Of a stretch of 16,741 bases of DNA, positions 9,491 through 16,741 are shown piece after piece. This stretch comes from Smittium mucronatum. Its lineage: Eukaryota; Kickxellomycota; Harpellomycetes; Harpellales; Legeriomycetaceae. Position numbers and translations under genes: made by a program. Location: positions 1 to 16,741 of the forward strand of contig LSSL01007795.1 of the NCBI GenBank assembly GCA_001953115.1, written 5' to 3'. Position 1 is the first letter of the stretch. The number at the start of each line of letters is the position of its first letter. The notes under the pieces are model-generated. The model was not told the origin of the DNA. It made no database searches and was given only the letters and a program-made list of their open reading frames with translations.

Positions 9491-9616
9491 CTGTCAATAA
9501 AACATAGCACATGAAAGAAACGCCTATTATAGGCAATTTATGCTGGAAAACTAATAAATAAATTTCGTGTTACAATTAGATACAGGTAAAACCGCTCTAC
9601 AAAACTGCACTGAACA

Positions 9617-9631
9617 CCCCCCACCCCCCCC
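9617..9631. repeat. C6-A-C8 run
   Basis: Six C, one A, then eight C at the point where the coding-like minus-strand region gives way to the AT desert. On the minus strand it is G-rich. It contains no four-run G-quadruplex pattern. It argues against coding exons just upstream of 9490. Confidence 0.8.
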
Positions 9632-10063
9632 AGACTTTGACCACTATATCATTATATCATTGTCTTAGCAATGAATCAACTTTTTTTTCTCTGTATCAGG
9701 AATTTATTGTAGAAATATATCAGTATAAATCTATAAAGTGAATATTCAAAAGAAATATTAATTTTCTAGATTCCCAAGTTTTTTTTCAGAATTATGGGCT
9801 GTGTGTCTACAATGAGAGTGTACAATATATCGAAAAAAACAAATCCTCTTTGAAATTGCTTGGAAAATATTATTAATATGGTACATTATCTAAGAATTGA
9901 TTTTATCCTTAACGATTAAATGGCTTGATTTGATTTTTCAGTCCTAATTATAAATTATTATTAGTATTAAAAAAGTAATAAGATGATAAAAAAATGCTCA
10001 ATTCATTCAATTGTTTTTTTGGTTAGATTCATTTATTCTCATTTTTTATAAAAATATTTTTTT

Positions 10064-10075
10064 GGGGGGGGGGGG
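10064..10075. repeat. G12 homopolymer run
   Basis: Twelve consecutive G within DNA of about 85% AT, directly preceded by a T-run and followed by TTAAAATTTTAAAA. A G-run of this length is far from chance expectation at this composition. Function unknown; the length may also be affected by sequencing error. Confidence 0.85.
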
Positions 10076-12482
10076 TTAAAATTTTAAAAAACAAAATTTA
10101 AAACAATCGAAGACTAAACTAATTAAATATCGACCATAAAGCGATACAACTTTGGTTAAATAGTAATCTAAATACTGACCAAGTTGATTTTGTATTAATT
10201 TGTATATTTTCTTTTTTTAAATAATCTTTTATTTTTTTAAAAAAAAATTATTAATTTTTTTGATTTGTAACAAAAAATTCCAAAATTTATTAATTATATG
10301 TAATATCCCTGTCAATAAGGAATAAATTGGTCAATTTTTCAAAAAATGAAAAATACGTACACTTTAAATATAAAAAATTCTCCAAAATTATGTTCTCTGA
10401 AAATTTTTATCGAAGATTCATAAAAATTACAACCTATTTCATTATTAATTAATTTATAATAATGTGTATATCTTTAATTGTTGTAATTATAAAATTTAAA
10501 AAAAAATTTAGCATTATTTGGATTCTTATGAATATCAGTAAAAATATTATTTTGTAATTTAAAAAAAGGATAATGACTGAAAGAATTGGTGCTATGAATT
10601 AAAGGGCTTGAAAATACGTTATCTCATTTTTTATTGTGCAATTAAATTGCAGGAATAAATCGGTATCTCTTATTTAAAAACTTTCTGAAAAACATGCAGA
10701 GAGTAAGCTAAAAATTATCTTTTTGATGATTAAAAAAATATTGACTTTAAAAAATTTATATTTACATAAATTCAAATTGGATAATCCTGTAAACTCCAAA
10801 AGTGTTTAATATATATATTTTGTAAAAATGTACACTATTTCTCTGAAAATAAATATTCGATCGATAAAATATTTATTAAATGGTATCGATTTACATTATT
10901 ATACATCCATCTAAACCAATAGATTTTGAAATTAAGAAGATAAAAAAAGTAAATTATGTTTAGTAAAAAAATCTACTAGTGAGTTGGCTTTTTTGATGTT
11001 TCATAAAAATTTTTATTTACTAGAAAATAAATAATAGATATTATTTTTAATTTTTTTTAATTTTAAAACTTCAAAAAATTAACAAAATATCAAATTTTTT
11101 TACTTTATAGAGTAATTTCTACACTCAATATTGCCTAAATATACCTAAAATCTTTAAAGTCTTAAATAAAATATCTTTTTGTGAATTCGAGGTAAAAATA
11201 ATGGTAGTCGAAGTTCAGTTTTACTTTGGATAATTATATAAAAAATGAATAGAGAGAAAAAAAAGTACCATTTGAACCATTTTTTTATGAATTTATCAAG
11301 TAATTATTAAACACAATAGCAAATATTATATATCGTTATGAATTTATTAAATAAAGAATTTCAATTTTTTTATTCGTTTTTTTATTATTTTAAAATATAT
11401 TTAAAGCGCTAATATATATTATTTTTTAATTTTTTACCAGAATTCAAAAAATATATAATTATATCTAATTTAAAACCTTTTTTTAGCTAAAATTATTGGG
11501 ATATAAAGAGAAATTTTTGAAATATAGTACATAATTGTTTTTTAAAAATTTTAATCAACTAAAAAGCCTCAAAAGAACATTTAATATATATATATAAATC
11601 TCATATAATTTATGAGGTTAATATTTTATATCCGCCTTAAAAAACAATAAACCAAATTTATTCAACCTGAAATTTGAAAAAAAAAAAGAAGTAAATTATC
11701 TTTAATAAATTCTTATTTATGATTTGCTATTTTTTTTTCTCTCTATTTTTAAATTAAACCACTTTTTCATGCTTTTGTAAATAATTTTAATAATTATTTT
11801 CTTTATTATATATTTTTAGTTAAAAAAAATAAAAAAGTCAATGGTTTTTACTGCTAAATACTATATTATATTGATGGAAAATATTAAGATATGTAAAAAA
11901 GCATAGCTTAAGCCTTTTTTAATTCAAATTTCGAAAATCAATAAATAATTTAATATACGGGGTTTTTTAAAAAAATATGCTTAATTTATTAAATATTTAT
12001 AATTTTATATTAGTTTTATTGAATATTATATTATTAGTACTTATGATTTTACGGCAAAAAAACAATAAATATCAAAATTAAAAACATATTATTTGTCCAT
12101 TCAAAAGGATTTGGTCCTAAAAATTAGCTAAAATAAAAAATACAATTCATATCAATTTAGATATAGCTGCATATTAAGATATTTATTTTAATTTCACAAC
12201 AATTTCAAATATAAAATCGGAATCAGCACCCATTTTCGATGCGACCATAAACTTAACTTCCTATGTTTCTTAGATTTTTCAATATTTAAAAAATGACTAA
12301 TAAAATTCTTTTTTAATAATTAATTCAGGAAAATATATTTGTAATCATGCCAAAATATCATAAAAATATTCTCACACAACTTATCATATTCTTTATAGAC
12401 GCAAATTTTTTTAATATTTATTCAATTCGTTAAAAAGGAATTATATTTTTTTAATTGTTTTAATTCTCTAGTTTAAGCTCAA

Positions 12483-12493
12483 CCCCCCCCCCC
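12483..12493. repeat. C11 homopolymer run
   Basis: Eleven consecutive C inside the AT desert, opposite in strand sense to the G12 run about 2.4 kb to the left. The flanks of the two runs (AGCTCAA/TTATT here, TTTTT/TTAAA there) are not obviously related, so I do not call them copies of one element. Confidence 0.85.
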
Positions 12494-14659
12494 TTATTAA
12501 ACTTAACTCACTAATTCAGATAAATTAAAGAAAAAATTCAAAAACAAATCAATTCCCAAAATTCATTTTTAACATAATTCTTTATCACATAAAATCAGAA
12601 TTCGCCTCAAAAGTTTTTTGGATTTACTACAATAAAATTCAATTTTTTCACAGCCCAAATTCAAAATTTATCATAAATTTAATATATAAATAATATGATT
12701 TAAAATCTTTTGTTTTCCAAAAAAAAAAAAAACTTGATTTTTAGCTCAACGTTTTTTAAAAAGAATTCTATTTTTTTAAAAACAAATTGAATATTACATA
12801 TGAAATTTAAAAATAGAAAATATTTTACACTCCATCTTACTGAAATTAAATCGATAATTAAAACAATTTTTAAAATTTTTTTTATTTATTTTTCTCGGTG
12901 ATAATTAGTGAAGCAGTACGAATAATTTAATAATTTTACAACAATTAATTAATTTTTTTAAAAAAAAAATATGGTTCCACAGTCTATTTTCAATACTAAA
13001 AAAGTAAAAAAAAAGACTTTAGAAAATAGAGAAAAAACTGTGGTTGAAGAATAAATGTAAGATTTTCATCTTTGGGAAATTAAAATTTGTGGAAACTGCA
13101 AAAATGACTAATTGAATACTATAAAAACCAAAAATAAATAATTCAATGTGGCCAGAAATTTTTTTCGAAATGAAATAAAATAATTATATAAAGGTTATGC
13201 TTAAAACTATAATATAAAATATGGATCAAAATGATGCTGAAATGTTTAAAAATAAAACAAAAGTTTATCTAGAGGAGCCTTTTTATTTTTTTTAAATTTA
13301 AAATCATACGACTCTCTAGAATCCTCTCGCTTATTTAATCACATTTTTTTTGGAGTTTTAGATAAAATACCTAGATAGCATAATATAACATAACATAAAA
13401 TTCTTAGTAATTTATAAAATTTCTTGTTGAAATAGATAACAAAATATTAGATCTGGGAGCCAATTTTTGTTCAATAAGTATACTTTAATAAAATATTATT
13501 CGATTTTTTAATTGGTGCAGTAAAGAATAAAGAATAAATATTTAAATTTAAACATAACTACAAATAAAAATACCTTAAAATTATTTTAAAAACTTAGCGA
13601 AAAAAATTCATATTAGTAACTCAATGCGGTAAATATCTTCTCTAATTAATATAAAATAAAAATTATAAAAAAAAAGGAATCAAAAGAAGGTTTCAAAATT
13701 TAAATAACTTTATATGAACTTAAATTCAATTTCAGTTAAATCGAAATAAATCTGATTTTACTTTATTTATTCAATGGAATTACAATCAAACTAATTTGAC
13801 ATTCGATAAATTTTTTTACAGAAACGAGAATATTTTATGGAGACGCATCAAGTTTTACAAAAAGTCAAAAAAAAAATTTATAAGAATAATAGAAATCATC
13901 ATCATTATAACTGTTAATTACCCTTAATTAAAATAATTTTTTTGAAATAATCAGCCCAATGATAAAAGAAAAACACTTTAAGCAAAAAAAATTAAATTTA
14001 TAAATTTATTCCGAGAGTACTAATACAGATAAAAAAAATAGCTAAAAAATAGATCTAAATCTTAGAAGTTTATAAATAAAATATTGTTGAAAGCTAAAGA
14101 ATAATCTAACTAATTAAAAAAAATTACTTCATAAATTACTTATAAAAGAAAGCACAGATATACTCAGAAAGTTATTATGAAACATCAATTTGTTTGGGAC
14201 TAAAATAGGAAGATTTTAGAATTGAAATCTTTACCATTATGAAGTTATCTTCAAATAAAATTCAAATTTTGACCAGAAAAAAAAGGTTGTGAATAATAAA
14301 ATTAATTTAAAAAATTTAAACTTCATCGAAGAAATAAAAAATTGATTAAATTAATTTTAAATTAAAACCTCAAAATCAAATGAAATTTCTAAAAAAATTC
14401 TCAAATCCATTCTAAAATTAATTAATTCAAATAATATTTAAAAAAAAATTGTTGGTAAAGACAATTTTATTACTTCCTTTACTCTCATTACTAAAAAATA
14501 TATTAACTAAGCCCCAAGAATATTTAACGTATTGACCCATTTATTAGTTATATTTACATACTCCGCATAAAAATTGTAAGTATCAGGTTTAGTGGGATAG
14601 TTCGAAAAATAAAAGGTAAAAGGATATACTAGTTAAAAATATAAAAGATAGGGGAAGAG

Positions 14660-14815
14660 ACAAGTTGAAAAGTTTAGCCATTCCAAAATGGCTAAGCTAC
14701 CTTATTTATACCATTTTCTATTTTATAAAAGTCAATTATGCTTATGGGAGTATTTCTTCATTGGATGAAATATTCACTGCGTGTACTGAATCTATTGGTT
14801 CATTAAAAAAAGAAT
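14660..14815 (+). other. Less AT-rich patch with 8-bp hairpin inside the desert
   Basis: For about 150 bases GC rises above the surrounding 15%. An exact hairpin is present: TTAGCCAT (14674-14681), six-base loop, ATGGCTAA (14688-14695). A plus-strand frame runs 14665-14901 but begins without ATG and decays into Phe/Lys-rich translation of poly-T and poly-A after about 14815. Its first part (IPKWLSYLIYTIFYF...SSLDEIFTACTESIGSLKKE) is not a family I know. It could be an exon remnant or a small RNA gene. Confidence 0.25.
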
Positions 14816-16678
14816 TATTGAATTATTTTTTTTTGATCCAGAAAAAAAAGTTTGTTTATATATTTTTTTTAAAGTTTTTATCAAAATATCTTTTTTTATA
14901 GCAATCACTATAAGCTTTAGAAAAATAAATCAAAATTCGTATTAAAAAAACGAGTTAAATTTATTTATTTCTACATAATTATTAAATATACTCGATTCAG
15001 ATCCTATTTTAATTTTTTTTTGCTAATATTTCTATTCAATAAAATCTTATTCCGATTATAAAATAATAATTTTTATAAAATGTTTTGAATTTATCGAGGT
15101 TAAAATTAACAAAATGTTAAGAGAAAGAGCATTGATATTGAATAAGTATAAATTATTGGAATATGATTATATTAAGTATACTAAATGAATAAACATATTT
15201 TAACTATTTAGAATTTATTTGGATTTATAAAACAATTTTTTTTTTTTGGAAAAATAATTTTATAATAGCTTTGAAATTTCCAATTTTTAGATGAAAAAAT
15301 TATATATTTTATAATATCGAAAAATTGCTTAATCGAATGCCTAATAAAATTTTTGGAAATCAGAAAAAAATCTTTTTGAGAGAGTTCAAAATATATTTAT
15401 CACCAAAATAAGAAAAAATAATAGGTAGAATTTTTTTAAATAAAAATTTTAATTTACTGGAAAAAGGCAGATTTACATCTTTTTTAGGATAAATTATTTG
15501 ATTAAAAATAATCATATTTTTAACCTAATATAAAAATACATAATTTATTGATATTTTCTCCAGTTCTTGCTACTTATTAATTCAAAAAAAACAAATTCTT
15601 GAATTGTTTTTTTTAAATTGATTATGGTACTATTCATTTTCAAAATTTTATAAACTATATTTTTGAGTCTAAAATATTCCAATTGAAAATATTGAAAAAG
15701 CCTTTTAGTTTCAGTAATTGCAAAAAAAGAATGGGATAGGTAAAAATTAAATTACAAAACCAATTATTTACTCGGAAAAATAATAAGTTCATTATTTTTA
15801 ATAGGTTAGTTATATTAAAAGATTAAAAAATATATAAATGAAAAAAAATTTGTAAATAAATAGATGTAAGAACTAAAATATTTATAAAAATACTTGACTA
15901 AACAAAAGGCAAAAAATTATATATTGAGGAGTCAGACTAAATTTTAGATTATGGGAAAAAATTCATATAATACACACAATTAAGACTAGATAATTGTATA
16001 CAGATATTAATCAGGCTTGATTGATAGAAGGGTTTGAATAATAAAAAATTCTAATTTTAAATTTTCAAAAAAAGATTTCAGTGTTAATTTGCTTTGAATT
16101 TTGATTATTAAAACTTTTTATCCTTAAATAAAATGAAATTTTTTTTTGGCTTAATAAATTGATGTATCCAAAAAATTATCTGTGTCAAGCAATAGGTTAT
16201 AAATATGTTAGAAAATTATGATAATTGATAATATTAAAAATTTCTTGATCCATATGCTTATTAATTAAAGCAATTTTTCTTTTATTTTTTCGACTTGATA
16301 AAAGTTATGGATCTTAATTTCACTAATAAAAATTTTTTTTTAAGAATTTAAAAAGTACTCAGATTAAATAATTAATATTTCTTACTTTATCTGTAAAATT
16401 TATTCTCAGTTGTGATTTCATAATATAGGAATTATTAAAATTATTTTTATCGTATTAGTTATCTGAAGGATAAATAGAGCAAGTATAAAAAAGATGAATA
16501 CCCGAGATTTTAATTATGGGATTTGTTTGATTTCAATTTGATAGTATAAATTTGTGTTAAAAAGCCATTAGTATTTGCTAAATTACTTGTAAAAAATTAT
16601 AAGGGATCGTATGTGAATTATTATAAACGAGATTAGTATTTTAATTTAGCAATTAAATGTAAATAAAACCGGTTGTAG

Positions 16679-16741
16679 CCGAATATAGCTCAGCGGTAGA
16701 GCGGGAGACTGTAGTAAATAGATATCTCTAGGTCCCTGGTT
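16679..16741 (+). tRNA. tRNA-Tyr(GUA) with 9-base intron, 3' end outside the window
   Basis: The 5' acceptor strand is CCGAATA (16679-16685), starting CCG like plant and protist tRNA-Tyr. TA follows at positions 8-9, then a D-arm with GCTC/GAGC stem (16688-16691 and 16699-16702) and an A-box-like TAGCTCAGCGG. The anticodon stem GGAGA pairs with TCTCT, and the loop CTGTAG carries anticodon GTA, with G at position 37. The nine bases TAAATAGAT that follow fit an intron at the canonical 37/38 site, leaving A38. The variable loop AGGTC and the start of the T-arm (CCTGGTT) end the window, so the rest of the T-arm, the 3' acceptor strand and the Pol III terminator are not visible. Confidence 0.9.

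Larger units (their letters stand above)
9491..16678. other. 7 kb AT-rich gene desert
   Basis: About 7.2 kb without a convincing coding region on either strand; apart from one 78-codon frame with no ATG, no frame of 60 codons was seen beyond about 9.5 kb. By eye GC is around 14-17% in sampled lines. The content is homopolymer A and T tracts, short AT-only palindromes and degenerate AT words. I saw no tandem array with a clear unit and no long inverted repeat. G or C runs stand out at 9617-9631, 10064-10075 and 12483-12493. One less AT-rich patch lies near 14660-14815. The stretch could be ordinary intergenic DNA of an AT-rich genome, decayed repeats, or a regional AT-rich centromere; the sequence alone does not decide. 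Confidence 0.7.

Noticed and set aside
9491..16678. CRISPR array, tandem satellite or telomeric repeats in the AT desert
   Set aside because: No regularly spaced repeat, no constant unit and no telomere-type motif could be found by eye.

Overview
The window looks like nuclear DNA of a very AT-rich eukaryote with many small spliceosomal introns. The three recognisable proteins all look fungal or fungal-like, especially the N-terminus of the Tlg2-type syntaxin. I therefore infer an early-diverging fungus or a close relative; the species cannot be read from the sequence. The genetic code is standard. Exons are much less AT-rich than introns and intergenic DNA.

Layout: (1) Positions 1-~540 are a base-composition island near 50% GC, full of inverted repeats, that I could not identify. 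(2) About 540-1837 is AT-rich spacer with one weak, unrecognised island. (3) Positions 1838-5532 (+) hold UTP21, a 12-exon tandem WD40 protein of the small-subunit processome. (4) Positions 5915-7288 (+) hold TLG2/syntaxin-16, a 5-exon Qa-SNARE of the TGN/endosome. (5) Positions 7340-8756 (-) hold VMA6, the 5-exon V-ATPase Vo subunit d, convergent with TLG2. (6) Positions 8889-9490 (-) hold coding-like pieces that join into a 4-exon reading frame of unknown family, with no visible 5' end. (7) From about 9500 to 16.68 kb is a 7 kb gene-free stretch of roughly 83-86% AT with isolated G12 and C11 runs. (8) At the right edge is the 5' part of a tRNA-Tyr(GUA) gene with a 9-base intron.

The genes are housekeeping genes with no shared pathway: ribosome assembly, vesicle fusion and organelle acidification. 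TLG2 and VMA6 both serve the endomembrane system, but eukaryotic gene order does not by itself imply joint function. I see no mobile-element protein, CRISPR array, defence system or secondary-metabolite cluster. The parts most worth a second look are the structured GC island at the left edge, the unknown gene at 8889-9490, an in-frame stop-free intron inside UTP21, and the long AT-rich desert.
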